Source of the DNA: CBDBCU01 sp965203435
GTDB taxonomy: Bacteria > Chloroflexota > Dehalococcoidia > Lucifugimonadales > UBA3495
Reading direction: 5' to 3'
DNA length: 64,000 bases
NCBI GenBank assembly: GCA_965203435.1
Contig: CBDBCU010000002.1
Location: 558,001 to 622,000 of the forward strand
Within the stretch, counting starts at the first letter, position 1. Each line of letters begins with the position of its first letter. Shown piece after piece: positions 15,115-23,088 of the stretch. Made by a program: the position numbers and the translations under genes. Below the pieces are notes generated by a model that saw only the letters and a program-made list of their open reading frames with translations, did no database searches and was not told where the DNA came from.

Positions 15115-17688
15115 CTACCCCACCGCAAAGGCATTAACCGCATCGGCCAGGGTGCGGCCGGCCAGTTCGTTGAAACCGGCTTGTCCCACCTTGACGAACC
15201 GCCATTCCGTACCGGTCAGCCGGGTAGCGTTGACGCACCAGACCCGCGCCGCCCGGTCTTTATTGGCGACATTCGTATCCTCCAGCCCCTTGGTTTCCAG
15301 CAGGTAATGGCCGCCGTCAGTATCCACCGCCGCAAAATCCGGGTAGTAGTGGCGGAGGTTGCCAGTGTTGGCGATATACTGAATCTTGAACCCCAGCCGC
15401 AGCGGCAGCTTGGCAAAGCGGGCCACATCCGGCGCCGATTCCAGAAACTGGGCAAACTCCCGCTCAAAATCGTTGTCCGCGGCCACCAGATTAAACACCG
15501 TTTTATCGGCCGGGCAGGTGGGCCGCGACCAGGGAAAGGGCTCTGTCTGGGAAAGGCGCTGGGCCGGCGTAGCGATAACCGGCGCCCGTTCCTGCCGGGT
15601 CAAAGGCCGGATGGCCCGCAGAAAGCCCAGTACCGTCAGATAGCCCACCGCCGGCCGGGCCAACACCGCCGCCAGTTCATTGTCGTCCAAATCCACTACC
15701 TGATCGAAAGCCCGCCGCGTAAAAAACTCCCGCACCTTGCCGGCAATCTCCGCAAAATGCCCCGGCAAATTGGCCTCGGCCCCAATGCGGGCGGCGTAGT
15801 AGCCGATTACCTCGCCGCAGGTATTAGGCTGCGGCAGATTGTAAATCCGCTCCAGCAACGTCGCATCGGTCAAAGCGTCCAGCCCCAGATAGCGAAACTT
15901 TTCCTCGTCCCGGGCCGCCAGGCTGAACGGCAGATTGTCCACTTCCAGGGCGTCAATATCCAGCCCGGCGATTTCCTGCCGGGTGTCCGTTTTCCGGGCG
16001 TAAATGGGGCTGACGCTGGGGATGGCAATATCCATTGCGCCCTTGGCCGGGTCGGGATGAATGGCGACGATGGTGATGGGCTGCCGGTCGGGATCCTCCA
16101 CCGGCAGCGCTATATCCTCCAGCTTTTCCAACTCGGCGACGAACTCGATGAACTTGTCCGTGCCGATAATATCCACCCGCTCGGTGTAACCCCGCTCCGG
16201 GCCGGAGTCCCCCGGAAACATCAAGCGCAGGCCGCGCCCGATGGCCTGTTCCGGCAGAATGTTGGCCTTGGCGCTGTAGGGCCGCAAGCCCAGCACTACC
16301 GACACATTCCGCACATCCCAGCCCTCTCGCAGCATCATCACGCTGACCACCGCATTGACCGCGCTGTCCGCCGCGTCAATATCCTTGACCACCCGCCGCG
16401 CCCGTTCCAAATCCTTGCTGCTTACTTCCCCATCCTGGCCGATGTGAATGACCTGCAACTGCTCGCCGCCAAACTCGGCGGGATAATCCCTTTGCAGGGC
16501 GGCCCCCACCGCATCGGCGTCTCTAGACCTTTCCAGCATGGCGAACAATACCGGCTTTTTGCCCAGCGGCCGTAGCTGTTCCCGATATTCCTGCCAGCGC
16601 CGCACCGCCGCCGTGATATAGGCGGCATAACGGACGGCCGCATCCTCGGCCGCCGTTTCCCCAGCCCCGCGAATTTCCCCCCGAATGGGCTGCTTGACAA
16701 TGCCGTCCCGAATGGCCTGCGCCAGGGGATAATCGTAAATCACCCAGGGAAACAAAGTCCCGTCAGTGAACCGCGGCGTCGCCGAAAAATCTACCTGCGC
16801 CATAAACCGCCCGCCGCCCAGCCGTTCCCGCAAGCGGTCAATGGTTTTATTCCACTGCAATTTTTCGTCGTGGACGTGATGGGCCTCGTCGTTCAGGACC
16901 ATAACCGGCGTTTGACGGCGGACGATCCGGTCGACAAAGTTATCCCCCGCCGCCGCCTTATTGCTGACCGGCGGCCCCAGGAAAGCGGCGATCGGGCCGG
17001 GGACATTCTTTTGTTTCGGCCCGGCGGCCGGCCCCGGGCTGGCGTACAACTGCTGAATGTTGGTCAGATACAAAGCCCCGCCGCTGCCTACTTCCGCCCG
17101 GTCGCCGCGCATAAAAAAGCGCACCTCCGACCACTCGGCGGCGTATTCCGGGGGAATCAGCGGATAGTCGCGGAAGATCGCCCCGCCGGCAAAATCCCCA
17201 TGCAGCCGTTCAAAGACGATAACCCCCGGCGCGATAATCAGGAAACTCTTGGCGTACCCGGCGCAATCCGGCTCCCGAACCGCGTTCAGGTAACTCCACG
17301 CCACCGCCAGGGCCATCACCATAGTCTTGCCGCTGCCGGTCGCCATCTTGACCCCATAGCGGGCATAATCGCCGTGTTGCAGCAGGCGAATCTCCGGGGT
17401 CGGCACAAAGGCTTGCAGCAAGGACGGGTTGTCCCGCCGCTGCTTTACTTCATAGACATAAATCAGCGCCTCAATCGCCGCCCGCTGCGCCGGGTAAAAG
17501 GCAAAGGGCCGCCCCTCAACCTGATGATCGGTGTCAAACCACCAGGCCAGCAGCCGTTGCGTGGTCTCCGTAGCCCCGGGATAGCCGGCTTCCCGCCATT
17601 CCTGCACGGCGTAAGCCACCGCCGGGGCGCAAGTGGCATAAACCGAATCCGCAGCCAGGGATTCGGTCAACAATTGCCCGGTAGTCAT
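15115..17688 (-). CDS. type III-like restriction enzyme Res subunit (DEAD/DEAH helicase-nuclease)
   Basis: The 857-residue protein has superfamily 2 helicase motifs: Walker A KMATGSGKTM (about 115-124), NDEAHHVHD (about 270), SATPRFTDG, then VVSVMMLREGWDVRNV and QAIGRGLRLMFPG. A C-terminal region carries LLETKGLEDTNVANKDRAAR, resembling the PD-(D/E)XK site of Res subunits. It should cut DNA lacking the modification placed by the Mod partner, using ATP. It overlaps the upstream mod gene by 4 bp (ATGA), the usual arrangement. The frame is complete, with no sign of decay. Confidence 0.9.
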   Translation of the reverse strand: MTTGQLLTESLAADSVYATCAPAVAYAVQEWREAGYPGATETTQRLLAWWFDTDHQVEGRPFAFYPAQRAAIEALIYVYEVKQRRDNPSLLQAFVPTPEIRLLQHGDYARYGVKMATGSGKTMVMALAVAWSYLNAVREPDCAGYAKSFLIIAPGVIVFERLHGDFAGGAIFRDYPLIPPEYAAEWSEVRFFMRGDRAEVGSGGALYLTNIQQLYASPGPAAGPKQKNVPGPIAAFLGPPVSNKAAAGDNFVDRIVRRQTPVMVLNDEAHHVHDEKLQWNKTIDRLRERLGGGRFMAQVDFSATPRFTDGTLFPWVIYDYPLAQAIRDGIVKQPIRGEIRGAGETAAEDAAVRYAAYITAAVRRWQEYREQLRPLGKKPVLFAMLERSRDADAVGAALQRDYPAEFGGEQLQVIHIGQDGEVSSKDLERARRVVKDIDAADSAVNAVVSVMMLREGWDVRNVSVVLGLRPYSAKANILPEQAIGRGLRLMFPGDSGPERGYTERVDIIGTDKFIEFVAELEKLEDIALPVEDPDRQPITIVAIHPDPAKGAMDIAIPSVSPIYARKTDTRQEIAGLDIDALEVDNLPFSLAARDEEKFRYLGLDALTDATLLERIYNLPQPNTCGEVIGYYAARIGAEANLPGHFAEIAGKVREFFTRRAFDQVVDLDDNELAAVLARPAVGYLTVLGFLRAIRPLTRQERAPVIATPAQRLSQTEPFPWSRPTCPADKTVFNLVAADNDFEREFAQFLESAPDVARFAKLPLRLGFKIQYIANTGNLRHYYPDFAAVDTDGGHYLLETKGLEDTNVANKDRAARVWCVNATRLTGTEWRFVKVGQAGFNELAGRTLADAVNAFAVG

Positions 17689-19634
17689 AGCGTCGCCTCC
17701 AGCCGCCGGGTGGTGTCGTTGCCCAGCAGGTCAATAACCTTGACCACGATGGTATAACTGCCCCGCCGTTCATAGGTATGAAAGGCTTGCCGCCGCAGCT
17801 GCGGCTCCTGCCGGGTGCGGTAGCTTTGCCACTGATTGTTGAAAGTGTCCCCCCGGTAATCCCAATCCACCGCCCAATAGTCAATCCATTGCGACCAGTG
17901 GGTGACGGACTGCCGCACCGCCGCCGGCACCCCGTCCGGCGGCATTACAAAGTCGGCCAAAGTCAGCGTAACCTTGCGCTGCCGCCGGTTGACGCTGGAT
18001 TCCAGGTCCAGGGCGGCCAACTCAAAAAACTGAATATCCCCGGCGGCCACCGCCTTGGCGTCCATCACTTCCCGGGGGATCCGCAGCAGCCGCAGGCTGA
18101 CCCCGGCCGCCCGGGCCAAATCCCGCGCCTCCGTGTCCACTTCCAAGCCGAAATCCCAGCCCAGAATATCCACCCCGACGGCTCCGCGGCCGGCGGCCGC
18201 CTTGAACTCCGCTACTACCTTTTCCACATCATCCAAGGCCACCGGGGCGTCCACCCCGCCGATATGCACCAGCCGGCCGCCTTTGACCCCATGCAGCCAC
18301 GAATAGCCGCCCATCGGCTCCGCCCGGTAAAGTTGGCAAAGGAAAGCCCGATAATCCTGTTCCAGTTCCGCCGACTGCCACGCCTGCCGTTCATACCGCC
18401 CCAGGTTCTGCACCTGAAAGGGCTTGACCTCCGGAATCGCCAGCAGCCGCTTGCGGGTCGTGGCGATGGCAAACCGCCCCAAATCGGCGGCAATCCACCG
18501 CCGGCCCAACTTTTCCGCCACCGCCGCCGTCGTCCCGGAACCGCAAAAGCAATCCAGTACCAAGGCGTCGGGATCAGAGGACGCCCGGATGATGCGCTCC
18601 AGCAATGCCTCCGGCTTTTGGGTGGGGTAGTTAAGGGCTTCCGTTGCTTGGGAATGGATAATGGTGATGTCGTCCCAAAAGTCGTTCAGTGGTACACCCT
18701 GGTTTTCCTCAAGGTAATACTTCAGCGTAGGCGCGGCGCCAGCCCGATTAGGCCATTGGATACGATTTTCCTTATCGTACTGCTCCAGATTGCTGTGGGT
18801 GGTCACCCAATGCATCCCGTCCCGGCCCCGTTCATTCGGGTCAATGCCCCGCCACGGTTGACCGGTCTCGCCGCCACGTCGACCACTTACCAGCAAAGGC
18901 ACTAATCGGTAATGCCCTCGTTCGTCAACCCTGCTGTAAAGATCTTTAGATACCTCGGAAAGTCCTCGGTACTGCGGCTCGAACCGGTACGATGGTCCCT
19001 TACCGTAAAATAAGACTACATCGTGAGCCCTGCGGTATCTCCTGCTGATGGACGATCGCGTTTGACTGCGATGCCAGGCTATTTCGTTGACAAAGTTATT
19101 GTCACCGAAAACCTCATCCATTACGGTTTTAATGTAATGGCTGGCGGTGTCGTCGCAGTGGACATAGATAGACCCGGCCGCGGACAGCAGTTCCCGCAGG
19201 AAAGTCAGGGTCTCGAACATCCATTTCAGGTAGGTGTCGAGGCCGCCGCCCCAAGTATCCCGATAAGCCATCTGCTCGATCAGGTTGGGCGTATAGTCCA
19301 GGGTCAGCCGGGTATTGCCGTTGTCATCGTCCGGGTGGACTTGGGTTTGGTAGCTGAAATCGGCCCCGGTGGCAAAGGGCGGGTCGATGTAAATCAGATC
19401 CACTTGGCCGGCGAACTCGGCCAGCAGGGAGGGCAGGACATACTTTTTATCGCCCCAAATCAGGCGATTGCGCCATTCCGGGGTATGGCCGGCCTGGAAA
19501 GATTCCAGGGCGGTCTGCCGTTCCTGGGCCGACTGATTGACGGTTTCGATCGTCTGAAAAGGCAAAGCCACCCGCGGCGGCCCGACCGGGCGGCCCTGGT
19601 CATCGTACTTGCCCTCCCAAATCAATTCCGGCAC
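17685..19634 (-). CDS. type III-like adenine-specific DNA methyltransferase (Mod)
   Basis: The 649-residue protein has motif IV IYIDPPFATG (about residues 80-90) before motif I LVLDCFCGSGTTAA (about 380), the beta-class order of type III Mod and related N6-adenine methyltransferases. Between them is the variable target recognition region (RSSISRRYRRAHDVVLFYG and onwards). It methylates and defines the recognition sequence for the res product encoded just downstream. The start at ATG 19634 is followed by MPELIWEGKYD, typical of the family. The pair separates ccmD-like and ccmE genes on the opposite strand. Confidence 0.92.
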   Translation of the reverse strand: MPELIWEGKYDDQGRPVGPPRVALPFQTIETVNQSAQERQTALESFQAGHTPEWRNRLIWGDKKYVLPSLLAEFAGQVDLIYIDPPFATGADFSYQTQVHPDDDNGNTRLTLDYTPNLIEQMAYRDTWGGGLDTYLKWMFETLTFLRELLSAAGSIYVHCDDTASHYIKTVMDEVFGDNNFVNEIAWHRSQTRSSISRRYRRAHDVVLFYGKGPSYRFEPQYRGLSEVSKDLYSRVDERGHYRLVPLLVSGRRGGETGQPWRGIDPNERGRDGMHWVTTHSNLEQYDKENRIQWPNRAGAAPTLKYYLEENQGVPLNDFWDDITIIHSQATEALNYPTQKPEALLERIIRASSDPDALVLDCFCGSGTTAAVAEKLGRRWIAADLGRFAIATTRKRLLAIPEVKPFQVQNLGRYERQAWQSAELEQDYRAFLCQLYRAEPMGGYSWLHGVKGGRLVHIGGVDAPVALDDVEKVVAEFKAAAGRGAVGVDILGWDFGLEVDTEARDLARAAGVSLRLLRIPREVMDAKAVAAGDIQFFELAALDLESSVNRRQRKVTLTLADFVMPPDGVPAAVRQSVTHWSQWIDYWAVDWDYRGDTFNNQWQSYRTRQEPQLRRQAFHTYERRGSYTIVVKVIDLLGNDTTRRLEATL

Positions 19635-19651
19635 GGCGCGCCTCCTGCATC

Positions 19652-19745
19652 AGCGGTTTAAGGCCAGGTCAGCGGTTAAGGTTAAGGATGGGTTAGCGGT
19701 TAAGGTTAAGTTCCGGTTGCGGGTCAGGTTAAAGCCCGGTTGCGG
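19652..19745. repeat. short tandem minisatellite upstream of mod
   Basis: Imperfect tandem units based on GCGGTTAAGGTTAAG and CGGTTGCGGGTCAGGTTAAA lie directly upstream of the methyltransferase start. They could alter mod expression by copy-number change, but this is inference. Confidence 0.6.
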
Positions 19746-19841
19746 GCAAAAGTCGGGAAAACCCGCTTGCCTGGCACTATAGCAAAGCCCCGGAATTAGT
19801 GTCAAGGGGGCGGGCGTCCCTGGTTTTCCTGGTTCCCGGTG

Positions 19842-19850
19842 TGGTATTAT
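19842..19850 (+). promoter_or_regulatory. extended -10 promoter candidate for ccmE
   Basis: TGGTATTAT (TG 19842, TATTAT 19845-19850) fits an extended -10 box about 70 bp upstream of the GTG at 19921. If real, ccmE is transcribed on its own and not from the CcmD-like gene. Confidence 0.45.
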
Positions 19851-19920
19851 ATGGTATCCTAAAAGGGGGCCGGCGGCGGCTGGCCCCACCACCATCCTGA
19901 TGTGCAACGAGGGGCGACTA

Positions 19921-20463
19921 GTGGCAGCGAATCAGCAGGAACCGGCGGGATGGCCGCCGGCAGGAGAAAGTGACCCGGCGGCGAGCGGCTCCGGGATTTC
20001 GGTCAAGGTGCGGCTGCTATTGCTGGGGGCGGCCCTGGCCCTGGCCGTGGGCTTTATGGGCTATTCCGCCTTTCCGGGCAATGTCCGCTACTATCTGGAA
20101 GTCAGCGAGTTCCTGGCCGGGGCCGAATATCAGGACGGGCGGACGCTGCGGGTATCCGGCCGGCTGGCCCCGGATACCTTTCAGCGGGCCGGCGGCGGGA
20201 CGCAAGCCTCCTTTCAACTGGTGGATAAGGAGGGGGATGGCGCGGGCCCCCGCCTGGCCGCCGCCTATGACGGCGTAATGCCCGACCTGTTCTTTAACCC
20301 CCACTCGGAAATCATCCTGGAGGGCAGCTACGGCGATGGCGGGATATTCCACGCCGACAACATCCTGGTCAAATGCCCCTCCAAATACCAGTCCATTGAG
20401 GGGGAGCCGCCGGCCGACTACAACTCGCCCGCGGCGGCCCCGGCTGCCGGCGCCGGAATATGA
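19921..20463 (+). CDS. ccmE: cytochrome c maturation protein CcmE, Cys-type (CxxxY)
   Basis: With GTG 19921 (GAGGGG six bases upstream) the protein has 180 residues. A cytoplasmic N-terminus is followed by one membrane helix (about 31-50), then the OB-fold domain with RTLRVSGRLAPDTFQ, AAYDGVMPDLFF and GIFHADNILVKCPSKY. CcmE is a periplasmic haem chaperone. The classic haem-binding His in the LAKHDxxY motif is replaced here by Cys152, giving CPSKY. This CxxxY form is known from some sulfate reducers and archaea. An upstream ATG at 19900 would leave the ribosome binding site inside the gene. Confidence 0.88.
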   Translation: MAANQQEPAGWPPAGESDPAASGSGISVKVRLLLLGAALALAVGFMGYSAFPGNVRYYLEVSEFLAGAEYQDGRTLRVSGRLAPDTFQRAGGGTQASFQLVDKEGDGAGPRLAAAYDGVMPDLFFNPHSEIILEGSYGDGGIFHADNILVKCPSKYQSIEGEPPADYNSPAAAPAAGAGI

Positions 20464-20493
20464 TTCCATACCCCGGTACTGACAGCCGGCCCA

Positions 20494-20524
20494 TTGACAG
20501 ACCTCATCGGTTCAGCCCTAGAAT
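20494..20524 (+). promoter_or_regulatory. promoter candidate upstream of the first duplicated gene
   Basis: TTGACA (20494-20499) and TAGAAT (20519-20524) are 19 bp apart. The same pair with the same spacing recurs at 21082-21112 before the second copy, which supports function although the spacing is long. Confidence 0.5.
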
Positions 20525-20583
20525 AGCCCATCCCGTCCGCCGATACCGCGGCCGGAGGGGCAATTCGGGAATCGGAGAGGTTT

Positions 20584-21006
20584 ATGGAACCGGAAAAGTG
20601 GTGGGAAATGCGGTGGCCGCGGCGGCATCTCTTGGCCGCGCCCTTTGGGGCTTGCGGGGTAACGGCCCTGCTGACCTGGCTGACCACGGGCGGTCAAGGG
20701 GATCTGGCGGCCCATCTGAAAGTAGCCGCCGATATGGTGGAATTGGGGGCGGCAATCTACGGCATGGTGGCCGTAACCATCGAAGGAGGGGTACGCCGGA
20801 TGTTCTGGGCGTGGGAAAAGCACCAAGCGGTAAAGGAATCCCTGCGGGAGGAAGGCCGGCAAGAGGGGCGGCAAGCCGGCCGCGTAGAAGGCAGCAAAGC
20901 CGGCCGCAAGGCCGAGCGGGCGGCGATGCAGGCTCACTTGGAAAGGGTGTCCCGGGAGCGGGGCATCCCCCTGGCGGAACTGTTGCCGCCGCAGTCGGAG
21001 GAGTAA
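20584..21006 (+). CDS. membrane protein with charged C-terminal helix, copy 1 of a tandem pair
   Basis: The 140-residue protein has two hydrophobic stretches (HLLAAPFGACGVTALLTWL and GAAIYGMVAVTIEGGV). A highly charged helix follows (EEGRQEGRQAGRVEGSKAGR), then LERVSRERGIPLAELLPP. GGAGAGGTTT precedes the ATG. A second copy starts 588 bp downstream with near-identical upstream DNA, so the whole unit including its promoter was duplicated. The charged helix is longer here than in copy 2, through extra EGxxAGR-like units. The function is unknown. Confidence 0.72.
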   Translation: MEPEKWWEMRWPRRHLLAAPFGACGVTALLTWLTTGGQGDLAAHLKVAADMVELGAAIYGMVAVTIEGGVRRMFWAWEKHQAVKESLREEGRQEGRQAGRVEGSKAGRKAERAAMQAHLERVSRERGIPLAELLPPQSEE

Positions 21007-21081
21007 CCCGGCGCCGGGTGTGGGGCAACCGCCGGCCCCCCGCCCGGCCGCATCCATCCCCCGGTACTGACAGCCGGCCCA

Positions 21082-21112
21082 TTGACAGACCTAACCGGTT
21101 CAATCCTAGAAT
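21082..21112 (+). promoter_or_regulatory. promoter candidate upstream of the second duplicated gene
   Basis: TTGACA (21082-21087) and TAGAAT (21107-21112), 19 bp apart, duplicate the arrangement at 20494-20524. Confidence 0.5.
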
Positions 21113-21171
21113 AAGCCATCCCATCCGCCAGCGCAGTTGCCGGATGGGCAATTCGGGAACCGGAGAGGTTT

Positions 21172-21558
21172 ATGGAACCGGAAAAGTGGTGGGAAATGCG
21201 GTGGCCGCGGCGGCATCTCTTGGCCGCGCCCTTTGGGGCTTGCGGAGTAACGGCCCTGCTGACCTGGCTAACGACGGGCGGCCAAGGGGAGCTGGCGGCC
21301 AACCTGAAAGTAGCCGCCGATATGGTGGACTTGGGGGCGGCAATCTACGGCATGGTGGCCGTAACCATCGAAGGAGGGGTACGTCGGATGTTCTGGGCGT
21401 GGGAAAAACACCAGGCGGTAAAGGAATCCCTGCGGGAGGAGGGGCGGCAGGAGGGCCGCAAGGAAAACCGGGCGGCGATGCAGGCTCACTTGGAAAAGGT
21501 GTCCAAAGAGACGGGCATCCCCTTGACGCGCCTGCTACCGCCGTCTCCGGAGGAGTAA
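21172..21558 (+). CDS. membrane protein with charged C-terminal helix, copy 2 of a tandem pair
   Basis: The 128-residue protein is nearly identical to the one at 20584 over the first 95 residues. The charged helix is 12 residues shorter, and the C-terminus differs slightly (LEKVSKETGIPLTRLLPP). The same ribosome binding site GGAGAGGTTT is present. The high identity of the DNA, including upstream 120 bp, shows a recent tandem duplication. No family is recognised; two membrane segments plus a long polar helix suggest a membrane-anchored oligomer. Confidence 0.72.
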   Translation: MEPEKWWEMRWPRRHLLAAPFGACGVTALLTWLTTGGQGELAANLKVAADMVDLGAAIYGMVAVTIEGGVRRMFWAWEKHQAVKESLREEGRQEGRKENRAAMQAHLEKVSKETGIPLTRLLPPSPEE

Positions 21559-21642
21559 CCGGGCAACGGGGGCGGCGGCGGCCGCCCCCCTCAGGGCAAT
21601 TGCATTATAAAATTGAAATGCAATTGTCCTGCCCCCCCCCCC

Positions 21643-21671
21643 TTGACTGCCGAATTATGCCCTGATACAAT
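21643..21671 (+). promoter_or_regulatory. strong sigma70-type promoter upstream of the 21766 surface-protein gene
   Basis: TTGACT (21643-21648), a 17-bp spacer and TGATACAAT with TACAAT at 21666-21671 form a near-consensus extended -10 promoter. The leader to ATG 21766 would be about 88 nt. Confidence 0.72.
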
Positions 21672-21765
21672 GTCCAAACATAGCCCGCCGGGGGCTTTGG
21701 CCCGGCAGCGCCGAGCCAATAAGAGCCAATAACGGACAACGGCAAATCTGAAACAGGATGGAATT

Positions 21766-23007
21766 ATGACCAATCAGCTGGGAATTACTGCCCCGCGGAT
21801 CGCCACGGCCCTGGCCCTCCTCTTAACGATGGGCGCCTTGGCCCTCTTTCCCTACCTCCTCGCGGCGGCCCCGCCTAATCAGGGCGCCCAGCCGCCGCAG
21901 GTTTTCACCGGCACGGTAACCATCAACGGCGAACCGGCCGCCGAGGTCGAGGTCGATGTCCGCAGCGGCGAGGAGGTCCTGGTCTCCACCGTAACGGACG
22001 CGGACGGGGACTACATCCTGTTCGTCGACAATCCCACGGCCGGCGCCACCGTGACCTTTTTCGTCAGCGACGAAACCACCGGGCAGACGGCTACCTTGGC
22101 CATCGGTGGGGTGAACACCGTCAATTTGGTCATCGGCGCGGCCCCGGCGGCCACGGCTACTCCCGCGCCGACCCCGACCCCGTCGGCCCCCACGGCCACG
22201 CCGGTACCGACCGCCACTCCGGTACCGACTTTTACGCCGCAACCGACCTGGACGCCGGAGCCGACTTTCACCCCGCAACCGACGCCCATCCCGACGCCGA
22301 CCGCCACGCCGCAGCCCTTTCCCAATGTGGCCGAGGCTTTCCGCGTCGGCCCCACCGTCCGCCTGCGCCCGGTGAACGACACCATCCAGCAGGATGCCGA
22401 CGGCCTGGTGGAAGTTCTGTTCCGCAACCCGGCCCTGAATGACGCCGTTATGGTCGTTGACCTCAGCGTTTCCATCCCCTCCGGCTTTCATATCTACGGC
22501 GAGGGCTTTGCCACCGACACCGCCGCCGGCACTTCCAGCGCCACTTTCCGCACCCCGCCGGGCCAAAGCCGCACCATCTATCTGAATGTCAAGGCGGAAA
22601 AACCGGGGCGCACCCAGCTGCACTTCAGCGGCAACTACTGGCCCGACGGCAACAAAGACCTGTTCAATCCGGTATCCCTGACCCATCCCTTTACGGTCGA
22701 GTCGCCGTCCTTGAATCCTTTCCTGGATCCGTTCCTGGAAATTATCCCGGAAGTGCCGGCTGATGCGGCGGCGGCGGTTGTACCTCCGGTTGCGAATCCG
22801 GCTCCGCCGGCCGCCGTAATTCCGGCTACCGCTGCGCCGGCTCCGCCCGCCGCGCAACCGGCTCCGCCTAGCGGCGACCCCAGTGCCAGTTGCAGCCTTA
22901 GCCCCAATCCCCAGGCCAGCGCCGGCTTGGGCGATGCGGCCCTGTTGCTGCTGCCCCTGCTGGGCTTGGCCGGATTGGCCGGCTATCGCAGCCGGCGCCG
23001 CCCCTAA
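21766..23007 (+). CDS. secreted surface protein with Pro/Thr-rich linker and C-terminal sorting signal
   Basis: The 413-residue protein has a signal peptide (ALALLLTMGALALFPYLLAA). A carboxypeptidase-regulatory-like beta domain follows (FTGTVTINGEPAAEVEVDV to about 120), then a Pro/Thr linker of TPxPT units (about 130-185). A second beta domain covers about 190-310 and an Ala/Pro linker follows. The tail is ASCSLSPNP, then a hydrophobic LLLLPLLGLAGLAGY, then RSRRRP. That tail (Cys, short spacer, membrane helix, Arg cluster) resembles exosortase-like or rhombosortase-type CTERM signals. The 23089 protein has the same design, so both probably reach the surface by one route. Confidence 0.78.
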   Translation: MTNQLGITAPRIATALALLLTMGALALFPYLLAAAPPNQGAQPPQVFTGTVTINGEPAAEVEVDVRSGEEVLVSTVTDADGDYILFVDNPTAGATVTFFVSDETTGQTATLAIGGVNTVNLVIGAAPAATATPAPTPTPSAPTATPVPTATPVPTFTPQPTWTPEPTFTPQPTPIPTPTATPQPFPNVAEAFRVGPTVRLRPVNDTIQQDADGLVEVLFRNPALNDAVMVVDLSVSIPSGFHIYGEGFATDTAAGTSSATFRTPPGQSRTIYLNVKAEKPGRTQLHFSGNYWPDGNKDLFNPVSLTHPFTVESPSLNPFLDPFLEIIPEVPADAAAAVVPPVANPAPPAAVIPATAAPAPPAAQPAPPSGDPSASCSLSPNPQASAGLGDAALLLLPLLGLAGLAGYRSRRRP

Positions 23008-23088
23008 CCCGGTTGCCCCATTCTTGAAATCGGCCGGCGGCAATTCAACCAACTATTCCCGCCGGCCGGCTATCGGCCCGGACGCCCG

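Noticed and set aside
15091..16575. 494-codon plus-strand frame opposite res
   Set aside because: It is a high-GC antisense shadow of the Res gene, which has all helicase motifs.
21823..23052. 409-codon minus-strand frame opposite the first surface-protein gene
   Set aside because: The plus strand has signal peptide, linker and sorting signal; the minus frame is low-complexity Arg/Gly.
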